37,457 nt of DNA from Pseudoalteromonas sp. NBT06-2 (GTDB lineage Bacteria; Pseudomonadota; Gammaproteobacteria; Enterobacterales; Alteromonadaceae): NCBI RefSeq assembly GCF_002276045.1, contig NZ_NQMR01000093.1, positions 1 through 37,457 on the forward strand. The letters run 5' to 3'. The notes under the pieces were generated by a model, which was not told where the DNA came from, did no database searches, and saw nothing but the letters and a program-made list of their open reading frames with translations. A program made the translations under genes and the position numbers. Below are positions 15,463-24,984 of the stretch, in pieces. Position 1 is the stretch's first letter; every line of letters begins with the position of its first letter.

Positions 15463-16329
15463 ATGATACACATTACGAATGGTGATAATGCCAATCGCTA
15501 TCTGAAGCAAGTAGGTATCGAAGGTCAATTTCAAGCTTGGCAAGATGTATTGCATCATGGCCCAATAACAGCTGAAACTAATTTAAATAAAATTACTGAA
15601 TATCGAAGCCAATTTTTAGCTGAGTTTTTTTGTATTGCTTTATCTGATATTAAGGCTAAGTTCAATAAAAGAGATCAAGCACTGTTAAGTTTAGCGCCTG
15701 AAGATGAAGTGGTCTTATGGTTAACGCCTGAATTATTTGATTGTTTGATTGGTTTACAGTTTCTAGCCTGGTTTAACAGCTCTCATTTGCGAAAGAAAAA
15801 CTTAAAAGTGATCATGGTACCAGATCATTTACCGCCAAAAGAGCACGATTCAGAGCATATTCAACGCTATTTTCAGACTCGCTTTACGCCAGCTCCTGCT
15901 TTTTATAAACTCGCCAATCAAGTTTGGCAGGCACTGATTTTACCATCAGATCAGCGAAGTATTGCGCTAAAAAAATGTTTAGCATTAGAGTTTAAATATT
16001 GGCCAAGCCTAAAGCTTGCTATTACACGCTTTTTAGAAGAAACGCCGTCTGCACCTGAGCTTTCACGAACACAGTGGCAAATATTGGATATATTACTCAT
16101 AAAACCTTTATCGCTAGCTCAGCTATTTGGAGAAAATCAACAGTTAGAAGAGATCCCTTTTATGGGGGATTTAAGTTTCTGGTGTACTTTAGAAATGATG
16201 CGAGAGTTAGTGGATATTGATACTCAAGAGTGTATTTTACATCAAGAGCGGATGTTTTATCATTTACATCAAGTTTCTTTATCCGAGCAAGGTATGAAAG
16301 TAATTACAGGCGATGGCTATTTAACTTAA
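15463..16329 (+). CDS. DUF1835-domain protein
   Basis: The 288-residue protein begins IHITNGDNANRYLKQVGIEG ... WQDVLHHGPI, the signature of the DUF1835 family (PF08874). The C-terminal part (about 190-288) is helical with Trp/Leu-rich segments, as in other members. No signal peptide or membrane helix is seen. The biochemical function is unknown. It is the last of a three-gene plus-strand run (cupin, SIMPL, DUF1835) that ends at a strong terminator. Confidence 0.85.
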   Translation: MIHITNGDNANRYLKQVGIEGQFQAWQDVLHHGPITAETNLNKITEYRSQFLAEFFCIALSDIKAKFNKRDQALLSLAPEDEVVLWLTPELFDCLIGLQFLAWFNSSHLRKKNLKVIMVPDHLPPKEHDSEHIQRYFQTRFTPAPAFYKLANQVWQALILPSDQRSIALKKCLALEFKYWPSLKLAITRFLEETPSAPELSRTQWQILDILLIKPLSLAQLFGENQQLEEIPFMGDLSFWCTLEMMRELVDIDTQECILHQERMFYHLHQVSLSEQGMKVITGDGYLT

Positions 16330-16469
16330 ATTTGGCATAACCCACTTGGGTGTTCAAACTAACTCATAAATATTTAACTTGGTAGGATATAGGGTGTTAT
16401 CGGCATACTCTATTACTTTAAACAAATATTAAACACACATTTATATGATCGTTTTGAATAGAGAAATAA

Positions 16470-16492
16470 AAAAGGGCCTAGAGGCCCTTTTT
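16470..16492. terminator. Strong bidirectional intrinsic terminator
   Basis: AAAAGGGCC-TAGA-GGCCCTTTT is a 9-bp stem with A- and T-runs on its flanks. It sits between the convergent DUF1835 and DUF885 genes and can serve both. Confidence 0.9.
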
Positions 16493-16507
16493 AGTCATTG
16501 ATTTTAT

Positions 16508-18337
16508 TTATTTTGAAGCAACGTATTGATCTACAAAGTCTTCAAGTACGTTAAGCGGTAAAGGACCATTTTTTAGTACAACATCATGGAATTCACGAAT
16601 ATCGAATTTGTTACCTAGTTTATCTTTAGCTGCTTGACGCAATTCTAAAATCTTTAGCATACCTATTTTATAAGCGGTTGCTTGTGAAGGCATTACAACG
16701 TGACGCTCAACCATTTTAATACCGTCAGAAGTGGCATTTGGTGTATTATTTACGTAGTAATCAATACCTTCTTGGCGAGTCCATTTCATTGCGTGAATAC
16801 CCGTATCAACCACTAAGCGACATGCGCGCCATAATTCCATTGATAAACGACCAAAATCTGAATATGGGTCTTGATATAACCCCATCTCTTTTGGTACTAA
16901 CTCTGAATATAAACCCCAACCTTCAATATAAGCTGTGTATCCGCCAAATTTACGGAATTTAGGCACATCTTCAAGCTCTTGTGCAATTGCAATTTGCATG
17001 TGATGCCCAGGAATACCTTCATGATAAGCTAAAGCTTCCATTTGGTAAGTTGGCATCGCTTCCATATCGTAAAGATTTGCGTAATAAACACCTGGGCGAG
17101 AGCCATCAGGCGCAGGTTGTTGATAAAAGGCTTTACCAGCTGCTTTTTCACGGAATGCTTCAACCGCTTTTACTTTTAAATCAGCTTTAGGTTTTACAAT
17201 AAATAATTCATCTAAACGAAGTTTCATATTGTCGATAAGTGCAACAGCTTCGTCTAGGTATTCTTGTTTACCTTCTTTTGTATCTGGCTTATAAAACTGC
17301 TTATCCGTTTTCATAAACTGCATAAATGCTTTTAAGTCACCTTTAAAACCTACCTTTTCTTTAATTTCACGCATTTCATTATGAATACGTGCCACTTCGC
17401 TTAGCCCTGTTTTATGAATTTGCTCAGCAGTTAAATTTGTTGTTGTGGTACGTGCTAATGCATTATTATAAAAAGCTTTACCATTAGGAAATTTCCATGC
17501 GCCATCATCATTATTAGCGCGTAACTCTAGAGTTTTAAGGTAAGAAATTAATTGCTGATATGCAGGTTCAATTGATGATTTTAAGCTTTTAATTGCTTGT
17601 GAGATTAACGCATTTTTTTCGCTTTGTTCAATTTCAAGTTTATTCACTTTACGTGTGAAGTCAGCTAGTAAAGTTGAATCATCGCCTGATTCAAATGGTG
17701 CACCTTGAATGATATTTTTGCTTGATTCAATTACATGCGGAAAAACAAATTTAGGTGCAATGATACCTTTTTGTGCTCTTATCTCTAGATCTTTTTGTAG
17801 TTGAGAAAAAACTTCTTTTACACCATTTAAGCGAGAGATATAGGCTTTTGCTTCTGAAACATCAGCAATTTGATGTTGGTTGATTAAAAATGCAGGCACC
17901 ATAGAGTGTGTACCATGCATTTGATTTACGGGATAGTTATGATAACGCCACTTGAAATCAGCAATTGTATCTTCAAGATTTTGTTTCATTAAGTTGTAGC
18001 TAACTTTCGTGCCATCATCAAGCGCTGCGTAGTTCATCGTTTTTAATGTTACTAAATCTTTTTTAGTTAAAGCTAAATCTTCTAGTGCACGTGCTTCAGA
18101 GCCGTCATCCCATTTGTCATAATCTTTTTTAATGCCCATGTAAGTTTGGTAAATTGGGCTACGCATCACATCACGGTTGAAAGTTTCTTCAAAAAATGCA
18201 TTTGCTTTTTCAGATTCAGTTTGTGTGTTTTTAACAATTTCATTCACTGCATCAGACGTATTTGTTGTTTGAGTATGTTGACAACCCGTTAATAGAAGAG
18301 TACTAATTGCTGTTGCAATAAGTGTTTGTTTAATCAT
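16508..18337 (-). CDS. DUF885-family lipoprotein, probable zinc metallopeptidase
   Basis: The 609-residue protein starts with a lipoprotein signal (lipobox LLTGC, Cys19), so it is probably anchored in the outer membrane. The long DUF885 (PF05960) domain shows the family's metallopeptidase-like centre: YHEGIPGHHMQ (His439, Glu440, His445/446) and, 32 residues later, EGWGLYSE (Glu472). This is compatible with a HExxxxxH-type zinc site. Proteobacterial members are thought to be secreted or periplasmic peptidases, but substrates are mostly unknown. It is transcribed alone. Its leader region (18338-18512) is AT-rich without clear boxes. Confidence 0.88.
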   Translation of the reverse strand: MIKQTLIATAISTLLLTGCQHTQTTNTSDAVNEIVKNTQTESEKANAFFEETFNRDVMRSPIYQTYMGIKKDYDKWDDGSEARALEDLALTKKDLVTLKTMNYAALDDGTKVSYNLMKQNLEDTIADFKWRYHNYPVNQMHGTHSMVPAFLINQHQIADVSEAKAYISRLNGVKEVFSQLQKDLEIRAQKGIIAPKFVFPHVIESSKNIIQGAPFESGDDSTLLADFTRKVNKLEIEQSEKNALISQAIKSLKSSIEPAYQQLISYLKTLELRANNDDGAWKFPNGKAFYNNALARTTTTNLTAEQIHKTGLSEVARIHNEMREIKEKVGFKGDLKAFMQFMKTDKQFYKPDTKEGKQEYLDEAVALIDNMKLRLDELFIVKPKADLKVKAVEAFREKAAGKAFYQQPAPDGSRPGVYYANLYDMEAMPTYQMEALAYHEGIPGHHMQIAIAQELEDVPKFRKFGGYTAYIEGWGLYSELVPKEMGLYQDPYSDFGRLSMELWRACRLVVDTGIHAMKWTRQEGIDYYVNNTPNATSDGIKMVERHVVMPSQATAYKIGMLKILELRQAAKDKLGNKFDIREFHDVVLKNGPLPLNVLEDFVDQYVASK

Positions 18338-18512
18338 TGTTTTTACCTTTATTTCAAGAGTATTTTTATGGGTAGTATATATAGATTCAATTTAAAACTC
18401 AGTATAATTTTGTAACGAATTTTTACTTATTTCATGAGAGTCACTGAACCTGTTTTATAGGTTGAGTATATCAATTGTTGTATTTTTCAATATTTGTAAT
18501 TGTTATCATCTT

Positions 18513-19679
18513 TTAGACGAATAATTCTAGCAAATCATTTAAATATCTGTGACCTTTTGCGGTGACTTGCCATTGCTGTGCGTTATTTTTAGATAATGAT
18601 TGTAAAATTAAGCCTTGTTCAGAGGCTTTGATAAAAGACTGTTCAACAAAGTTTATTGCTAAGCCAGTATAATCACTAAACTCACTTTGATCGAAAGGTT
18701 CAAATAAACGTAATCTATTCATAAAAAATTCAAATGGTAAATCGTCTAATTTTACTTGCCAGCAATTAAATAAATAGCTTTTAGCTTGCTCTGTTTCGCT
18801 TGGTGCCATATAACCTTTTGGGTGCTTTATTTTAACAGTACGTACAATTTTATTTTGAATCGGCAAAGTGATTTTACCGTGAGCACCACATCCTATACCT
18901 AAATAGTCACCAAAACGCCAATAATTTAAATTATGCTGACATTGATTATCGGGTAGGCTATAGCCTGATATTTCATACTGCTGATAACCCGCATTAGTTA
19001 AAATATCATGGCCTTGTTCTTGGATATCCCACAACGCTTCATCTTCAGGTAATTTGGGTGGACGAGAGTGAAACTGGGTATTTTCTTCTATGGTTAATTG
19101 ATACCAAGAGATATGTTTTGGTTTTAAAGCAATTACCTTTTGCAAATCGTCTAATGCATCTTCTAAACTCTGACCTGGTAAGCCATGCATTAAATCTAAA
19201 TTGAAACTGTTTAAACCCGCATTTCGTGCTTGTTCAGCAGCTTTAACTGCTTCATCGGCATCATGAATACGGCCAAGGGCTTTAAGTTTATCGTTTTGCA
19301 TGCTTTGAATGCCAATTGAGATACGGTTAATACCAATATTAACATAGCCTTTAAAGCGACCAGATTCGATTGTGCCTGGATTGGCTTCTAATGTGATTTC
19401 TATATTATCTTCAAAAGGGATCATGGCTTTGATGCCTTTTATTAATTTACCAATAGCAGCCTCAGTTAATAAACTAGGTGTGCCACCGCCTATAAAAATA
19501 GACTTTAAGTTTCGCCCTTGTACGTAATGCAAATCTTGCTTTAAATCATTGAGTAAATCTTGGATATAATCAGTTTCGGGAATAATGCCTTTTTGACTGT
19601 GACTGTTAAAATCACAATAAGGACATTTTTGCACACACCAAGGAATGTGAACATATAGGCTAAGTGCAGGTAATTTCAT
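18513..19679 (-). CDS. hemW: Radical SAM heme chaperone HemW
   Basis: HemW binds heme and a 4Fe-4S cluster and delivers heme to client proteins. The 388-residue protein (E. coli 378) carries the radical-SAM cysteines Cys15, Cys19 and Cys22 in HIPWCVQKCPYCDF. It also has the SAM-binding GGGTPSLL and the EANPGT and GIQS motifs. The C-terminal HemN-type domain is complete. The extra Cys (CPYCDF with Phe after Asp) distinguishes HemW from the true oxidase HemN. It starts 2 bases after the rdgB stop, so the two form an operon, a common gammaproteobacterial pairing. Confidence 0.95.
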   Translation of the reverse strand: MKLPALSLYVHIPWCVQKCPYCDFNSHSQKGIIPETDYIQDLLNDLKQDLHYVQGRNLKSIFIGGGTPSLLTEAAIGKLIKGIKAMIPFEDNIEITLEANPGTIESGRFKGYVNIGINRISIGIQSMQNDKLKALGRIHDADEAVKAAEQARNAGLNSFNLDLMHGLPGQSLEDALDDLQKVIALKPKHISWYQLTIEENTQFHSRPPKLPEDEALWDIQEQGHDILTNAGYQQYEISGYSLPDNQCQHNLNYWRFGDYLGIGCGAHGKITLPIQNKIVRTVKIKHPKGYMAPSETEQAKSYLFNCWQVKLDDLPFEFFMNRLRLFEPFDQSEFSDYTGLAINFVEQSFIKASEQGLILQSLSKNNAQQWQVTAKGHRYLNDLLELFV

Positions 19680-19681
19680 GA

Positions 19682-20284
19682 TTATGCTGGCAACTTATTT
19701 TGTAATAAAACCGCTAGCTGTTTTAAAGCTTTGCCACGATGACTTAAAGCATTTTTTGTTATTTTATCTAACTGAGCTGAAGTTGTTTGTTTTTCAGGCA
19801 CATAAAAAATAGGGTCGTAACCAAACCCATTTTCTCCATTTGGCTGCGTTGTAATTTTTCCTTCCCAAAAGCCTTGGCAAATAAGTGGAGTAGGGTCATC
19901 AGCATGGCGCATTAATACTAATACACAGCAAAATCTTGCGGTGCGTTTTTCTTCAGGCACTTTTTTAAGTTCAGCTAATAGTTTTAATAAATTATCTTTG
20001 TCACTGGCATTACTGCCTGCAAAACGCGCTGAGTAAATTCCTGGTGCACCATTGAGTGCATCAACTTCTAACCCCGAGTCATCTGCTATAACAGGTAAGC
20101 CAGTTATTTTGGCAGCATGACGAGCCTTAATAATTGCATTTTCAACAAATGTAGTACCTGTTTCAGCAACTTCAGAGACATTAAATTCACTTTGAGGTAC
20201 AACTTCAATTTTTAAAGAACTCAGCATATCGCTTAATTCTTTTACTTTATTTAAGTTACCAGTTGCTAGTACTAATTTATTCAT
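19682..20284 (-). CDS. rdgB: XTP/dITP pyrophosphatase
   Basis: RdgB hydrolyses non-canonical purine triphosphates (dITP, XTP) and keeps them out of DNA. With the start at MNKLVLATGNLNKVKELSD the protein has 200 residues (E. coli 197) and aligns from its first residue. An in-frame upstream Met would add 13 residues (MIHLIPYKSVSIF) not typical of the family. Key parts are ATGNLNKV, IADDSGLEVDALNGAPGIYS, FGYDPIF and ALSHRGKAL. It is cotranscribed with hemW and lies 64 bases downstream of the DUF350 gene on the same strand. Confidence 0.95.
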   Translation of the reverse strand: MNKLVLATGNLNKVKELSDMLSSLKIEVVPQSEFNVSEVAETGTTFVENAIIKARHAAKITGLPVIADDSGLEVDALNGAPGIYSARFAGSNASDKDNLLKLLAELKKVPEEKRTARFCCVLVLMRHADDPTPLICQGFWEGKITTQPNGENGFGYDPIFYVPEKQTTSAQLDKITKNALSHRGKALKQLAVLLQNKLPA

Positions 20285-20348
20285 GAAAATGCTTACACTT
20301 TTATAGGGGATTAGGTGGATCATACTGAGGCAATCCTCAAAAAGCTAT

Positions 20349-21236
20349 TTAAAATAACTTTACCAATAACAATCCAACAGCGATATAAATTGCTAACTCT
20401 ATACTCGCTATGCCAATATTATCTTGCTGATCGACTTCTGACTCGGTATTTATTTTTGGTAAAGCTAATCGAATAGCTAAAGCACTTAAAAACTGCTGCA
20501 AAATTATTAAGATACCACACTGCAGCGCGACGATGAGTAAGTTTTCAACCATTTTACCTGGAAAGTATGTTGCACTTGCCAATCCTGCATAAATTGCTAA
20601 ACATGCACCAAGTGTTTGTCCGCCATATCGCAATCCCAGAGAAATATTTTCGAATTTAAATTGATTTTGTAATGAACTTCCTTGATTTGCTTTACTAAAA
20701 GCATATTCTTGCCAACGACTATTTAAATACATAAATACTTGAAGCAAGATAAAGGTGACGGCTAATATCAATAAACCATCTAAGCTTTGGGCATGTGACC
20801 AATTATATAGACCTAAAACAAGAATACCATTGCCTATCATGACTCCAGATTCAACTAAAGCAGCACATATATTTTTATGCTGAATCTCTTTTTCTTCGTT
20901 AAAATCTTTTAAAATAAAATGAGCATGAATATTCTTACCGATATGAATATAAGCAAAAGCAAATAACATAAGTAGAATGCCATATAATGTATCGGCTCTA
21001 ATATCTGTAAAACTCAGGTTTTTAAATAAAAATCCTGTCACAACTAATACTGTAAATAGTGTTGAGGCATAGCTTATACCCATAGCAAAGTTATCTTTTT
21101 GGGCTAGCTCCTTACGTAAACCATTAGGTGACTTATTTTTCATTATTGTACGAACAATTAAAATAACCAGTAAAGCAAGAATAAAAGAGCTGCTAAGCGC
21201 GATAAAGGCTTGATTTGAAAGAGTGATATAATCCAT
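20349..21236 (-). CDS. DUF350-family membrane protein (duplicated domain)
   Basis: The 295-residue protein has about eight membrane helices in two related halves. Each half contains the DUF350 (PF03994) hallmark of a charged stretch with Asp-Asn ahead of a helix: AQKDNFAMGISYAS near residue 45, and VDQQDNIGIASIELA near 270. Only the family is recognised; molecular function is unknown. It starts about 60 bases from glnE on the opposite strand, so both promoters must share a very short region. It may be cotranscribed with rdgB-hemW. Confidence 0.85.
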   Translation of the reverse strand: MDYITLSNQAFIALSSSFILALLVILIVRTIMKNKSPNGLRKELAQKDNFAMGISYASTLFTVLVVTGFLFKNLSFTDIRADTLYGILLMLFAFAYIHIGKNIHAHFILKDFNEEKEIQHKNICAALVESGVMIGNGILVLGLYNWSHAQSLDGLLILAVTFILLQVFMYLNSRWQEYAFSKANQGSSLQNQFKFENISLGLRYGGQTLGACLAIYAGLASATYFPGKMVENLLIVALQCGILIILQQFLSALAIRLALPKINTESEVDQQDNIGIASIELAIYIAVGLLLVKLF

Positions 21237-21294
21237 AGTGTTACGCTATAGTGATTGAATCAACAGATTTTATATGAATTTTTTGGAGAAATAT

Positions 21295-24159
21295 ATGTCG
21301 ATTAACTTATCTGAAGTTTTGTATGAATTAGGTATTAAAAGGTTTATAGAAATATATCCTGCGCAAGTTAATGACAATATAACTTCTGATTGTGAAAACT
21401 ATGCCTTAGTGAAATTATTAGCATTAAGTGATTTTGCTTATGAAGTGCTATTAAAATCTCCAGAGTTAGGTGTTTGGTTATTAAATGAAAAAGAAATAAA
21501 AATTACACAAATAAAACCTGCGTTAACACGTGAACAAATCAATAATGAATCAGATAAACAGAGTTTTAAATCTTTAAGAGATTATAGAAATCGCTATTGG
21601 TTAAAGGTGGCTTTTTTAGATTTAATAATGAAAAATCCAATAGAAGAGAGTATTCGCTATATTTCAAAGTTATCTGACTCTTTGATACATAATGCTTATT
21701 TATGGGCATATGAACAAGTTGCTAAAATTAATGGCAAACCTTTAAATAAAAATGGTGATGCTATGCCTATGTTGATTTTAGGGATGGGCAAGTTAGGTGG
21801 CTTTGAATTGAATTATTCATCTGATATTGATTTGATTTTTAGTTATCCTGAGTATTGTGAAACCCAAGGTGGTAGACGCAATATTGAAGCACAAGTTTTT
21901 TTTACTAAGGTGTCACAAAAGTTAATCGCAGCTTTAAATCAAATAACCCCAGATGGTCAGGTATTTCGCGTTGATATGCGACTAAGACCTTTTGGCGACA
22001 GTGGGCCTTTAGTCATCAGTTTTAGTGCGATGGAAGATTATTATCAAGAGCAAGGTCGAGACTGGGAGCGTTATGCCATGCTTAAAGGTCGACTGATTCA
22101 AGGTGATGAATTAGAGGCTGTAACCAATTCTGAAGCGCGCTATAGAAGTGAATTTTATACTTTATTGAAACCTTTTGTTTATCGCAGGTACATAGATTTT
22201 TCAGTCGTTGAGTCTCTTCGTAAAATGAAAGCTATGATAGCGCAAGAAGTGAGGCGCAAAGGTTTAAAAGGAAATATAAAACTCGGTTCTGGTGGTATTC
22301 GTGAAGCTGAATTTGTTGTTCAGGCTTTTCAAATGATCAGAGGTGGCAGGGATGTCAATTTACAAACTCAATCTTTACTTAAAGCGCTTGAACAACTGGT
22401 TGAATTAGGCGCACTAGAATTTGAAAACGCAAAAAAATTAAAACAAGGATATTTATATTTAAGAAAAGTAGAGCAATATCTGCAAATTTTTAATAATGAA
22501 CAAACACAAACTTTGCCATTTGAAGATATAAACCAGCAAAGACTCACGGATTTATTAAATAAAACTAACTATGAAGAAGTGCTTGATGAAGTTTCAAATA
22601 TCATGGCACAAATCCATGATGAATTTGATTTGATGGTGGGCACCGAAAAAGAAGTAGTAGATGATGATTCTATTTTATATGAAACTTTATGGACTAATTC
22701 AGATTTTAGTTTATTAGATAAAGTTCATTTTTCAGATGAAGAGCTCACTCTCTGGGAAAGAGAGTTAGTAGAATTTAAGCTGCAATTAGTTAAAATTAAA
22801 ATTGGGAGTCGTGGACGAGATATCCTTGATAAGTTAATGCCAAAATTACTTGAGCAACTCATTTTAGCAAGTAAGGAACAACCATTAGATGTCAGTGTTT
22901 TTTGTATGGTCAATCAGGTGCTTTTAAAAGTAGTATCAAGAACTGCTTATTTAGAGCTATTGTTTGAAAATCAAGGTACATTAAAACAGTTAATTTTATT
23001 GTGTAGTCATAGCAAATGGATTGGTGAGCAAATTGCACGTTATCCAATTCTATTGGATGAGTTGATAGATCCAGCCATTTTATACCACCCCTTAAGTTTA
23101 AATGCTTATAAAGATGAAATTCGCCAATATTTTTTACGAATAGACAGTCAAGACCTAGAGCAACAGATGGAAGCATTAAGGCAATTTAAACAGGCTTATC
23201 AATTAAGAATTGCAGCGGCTGATGCTACTGGAATTCTAGATATTACCAATGTGAGTAATCACTTAACTGCACTTTCTGAAGCAATTGTAGAGCAAAGTGT
23301 ATTGATTGCTTGGCAACAAATGGTAGATCGCTTTGGTTATCCGAAAAATGCAACAGATGAGCATAAAGGGTTTTCCGTTATCGCGTATGGTAAAGCGGGA
23401 GGTATTGAATTAGGTTATGGTTCTGATCTTGATTTAGTATTTCTACATAACTGTCTAGGCAATACTTTAACCAACGGCGCAAAACAAATCGATTCTCGTC
23501 AATTTTATTTAAAACTCGCTCAAAGGATAATGCACTTATTCAATACTCGTACCGGATCTGGTATTTTATATGAATTAGATACCAGATTAAGACCTGAAGG
23601 TGCCTCTGGATTATTAGCGATTAATATAGAAACCTTTGCTGATTACCAATTAAATGAAGCATGGACATGGGAACACCAAGCCTTGGTAAGATCGCGAATG
23701 ATATTTGGGCAAGCGTCTTTGTTAAAAAGATTTTATGAAATTCGAAAACAAGTATTAAGCCTCAGTCGTGATAAAAGTGATTTAAAAGTAGAAGTCGCAA
23801 AAATGCGAGAAAAAATGCGAAGTCATTTAGCTAAAGGCAATAATGAATTATTTGATTTAAAACAAGATAAAGGCGGTATGGCAGATATTGAGTTTATTGC
23901 ACAATATCTGGTATTGGCAAATAGTGATACTCAAGAAAAAATAATGTTATATCCTGATAATATTCGTATCTTTAAAACAGCAAGTAAGCTAGGTTTAATT
24001 TCAACTGAGCAGGGGAGAAAGCTAATTAAAGCATATTGTGATTATAGAGATCAGTATCATTTATTAAGTTTGCGTCAACAAGATAAGTTAGTAAGTAAAG
24101 GTGACATTCAACAACATAAACAAAACGTTTATCAAGCGTGGCAAGATATTATAGGATAA
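21295..24159 (+). CDS. glnE: Bifunctional glutamine synthetase adenylyltransferase/deadenylylase
   Basis: GlnE adenylylates glutamine synthetase to lower its activity and removes the AMP when nitrogen is scarce, under PII control. I chose ATG 21295, 6 bases after GGAG, giving 954 residues (E. coli 946). An ATG 21 bases upstream lacks any ribosome-binding site. The protein has two nucleotidyltransferase halves. The N-terminal deadenylylase half has GMGKLGGFELNYSSDIDLIF and RLRPFGDSGPL. The C-terminal adenylyltransferase half has AYGKAGGIELGYGSDLDLVF and LDTRLRPEGASG. Both acidic metal-binding pairs (DID, DLD) are kept, so both activities are expected. No terminator was seen after it. Confidence 0.96.
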   Translation: MSINLSEVLYELGIKRFIEIYPAQVNDNITSDCENYALVKLLALSDFAYEVLLKSPELGVWLLNEKEIKITQIKPALTREQINNESDKQSFKSLRDYRNRYWLKVAFLDLIMKNPIEESIRYISKLSDSLIHNAYLWAYEQVAKINGKPLNKNGDAMPMLILGMGKLGGFELNYSSDIDLIFSYPEYCETQGGRRNIEAQVFFTKVSQKLIAALNQITPDGQVFRVDMRLRPFGDSGPLVISFSAMEDYYQEQGRDWERYAMLKGRLIQGDELEAVTNSEARYRSEFYTLLKPFVYRRYIDFSVVESLRKMKAMIAQEVRRKGLKGNIKLGSGGIREAEFVVQAFQMIRGGRDVNLQTQSLLKALEQLVELGALEFENAKKLKQGYLYLRKVEQYLQIFNNEQTQTLPFEDINQQRLTDLLNKTNYEEVLDEVSNIMAQIHDEFDLMVGTEKEVVDDDSILYETLWTNSDFSLLDKVHFSDEELTLWERELVEFKLQLVKIKIGSRGRDILDKLMPKLLEQLILASKEQPLDVSVFCMVNQVLLKVVSRTAYLELLFENQGTLKQLILLCSHSKWIGEQIARYPILLDELIDPAILYHPLSLNAYKDEIRQYFLRIDSQDLEQQMEALRQFKQAYQLRIAAADATGILDITNVSNHLTALSEAIVEQSVLIAWQQMVDRFGYPKNATDEHKGFSVIAYGKAGGIELGYGSDLDLVFLHNCLGNTLTNGAKQIDSRQFYLKLAQRIMHLFNTRTGSGILYELDTRLRPEGASGLLAINIETFADYQLNEAWTWEHQALVRSRMIFGQASLLKRFYEIRKQVLSLSRDKSDLKVEVAKMREKMRSHLAKGNNELFDLKQDKGGMADIEFIAQYLVLANSDTQEKIMLYPDNIRIFKTASKLGLISTEQGRKLIKAYCDYRDQYHLLSLRQQDKLVSKGDIQQHKQNVYQAWQDIIG

Positions 24160-24302
24160 TAACAAACCTGCTAAGGATACTGTATGGTGTGAAAGAAAGG
24201 GGGGCGCAGACTGAAAAAGGATAATTATTTACAGGCTCTTTCTGGTTGCAGAAAGTTACTTTTCAATCATGTAATACAAGTATCCCATATCACAGGCGGT
24301 TT

Positions 24303-24881
24303 TTACATCGTTGCTCTAATACAATTTTTTCTAACAAATTCCGGGGGGGTTTCTGTGATCACTACAGCACGATGTTTATAACAAAAAAAACTTTTAACAT
24401 CAAATTCAAAATCATTATCAATGGCTGTACCAACTTGATATAAAGTTGAAACAAAATTACTTTCAACTCTGAAATTATGTTTCACTTTATAGTCTTTATT
24501 TAAATACCAATAAAGAGCAATACCTTCATCTTTAGCATATTGATTCATTATTGATTTTAATGTTTTTCCTGTTTCAAAACGTCTACTTTGCACTGTACCT
24601 TTCCATTTAGGACTGGAGGGTTTGACTATTTCAGCACGTTGTTGCAATGCTGTAGTTAACTTTGTTGTTGGTACTTTTATGTTTTGAACAAATTCGCTAC
24701 CAGATGTCTTATTATCTAAAGATCTGCGAATTGAAGCATAAAAGTTAGATAAGCCATCGGCAGCAGCATTTGATTGACTTTTTTTACTAGGTGTATAAAT
24801 AGGGCCATCAGCCAATAGAAAATAAGCCGCTGCAGCGATTAGTACAATTGCTAATGATAAATGTTTAAACCAAAACCACAT
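24303..24881 (-). CDS. TcpQ-like (toxin co-regulated pilus biosynthesis Q domain) protein
   Basis: The 192-residue protein has an N-terminal membrane anchor or signal (WFWFKHLSLAIVLIAAAAYF) and a linker. Its C-terminal region (about 95-185: SRRFETGKTLKSIMNQYAKD ... YWYLNKDYKVKHNF ... VGTAIDNDFEF ... RAVVITE) looks like the TcpQ_C fold (PF10671). This resembles secretin-pilot-like or cell-wall-associated domains of type IV pilus systems. No pilus gene lies nearby, so the partner is unknown. A G7 run at 24343-24349 (C7 on the coding strand, in TETPPEF) is a slippage-prone tract near its 3' end. The ribosome-binding site is weak. Confidence 0.7.
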   Translation of the reverse strand: MWFWFKHLSLAIVLIAAAAYFLLADGPIYTPSKKSQSNAAADGLSNFYASIRRSLDNKTSGSEFVQNIKVPTTKLTTALQQRAEIVKPSSPKWKGTVQSRRFETGKTLKSIMNQYAKDEGIALYWYLNKDYKVKHNFRVESNFVSTLYQVGTAIDNDFEFDVKSFFCYKHRAVVITETPPEFVRKNCIRATM

Positions 24882-24984
24882 AATATGAACCGACTCTATA
24901 AAGTTATTAACTATATTAACATTTTTTTGATGTCAATCAATTCTTTGTAGAGTCTGTAGTTTTGTAATTGTTACTAGGAAGTGT

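Noticed and set aside
24160..24302. Possible terminator or small gene between glnE and the TcpQ-like gene
   Set aside because: A GGGGGG run and short frames are present, but there is no stem with a T-run and no open frame of note.
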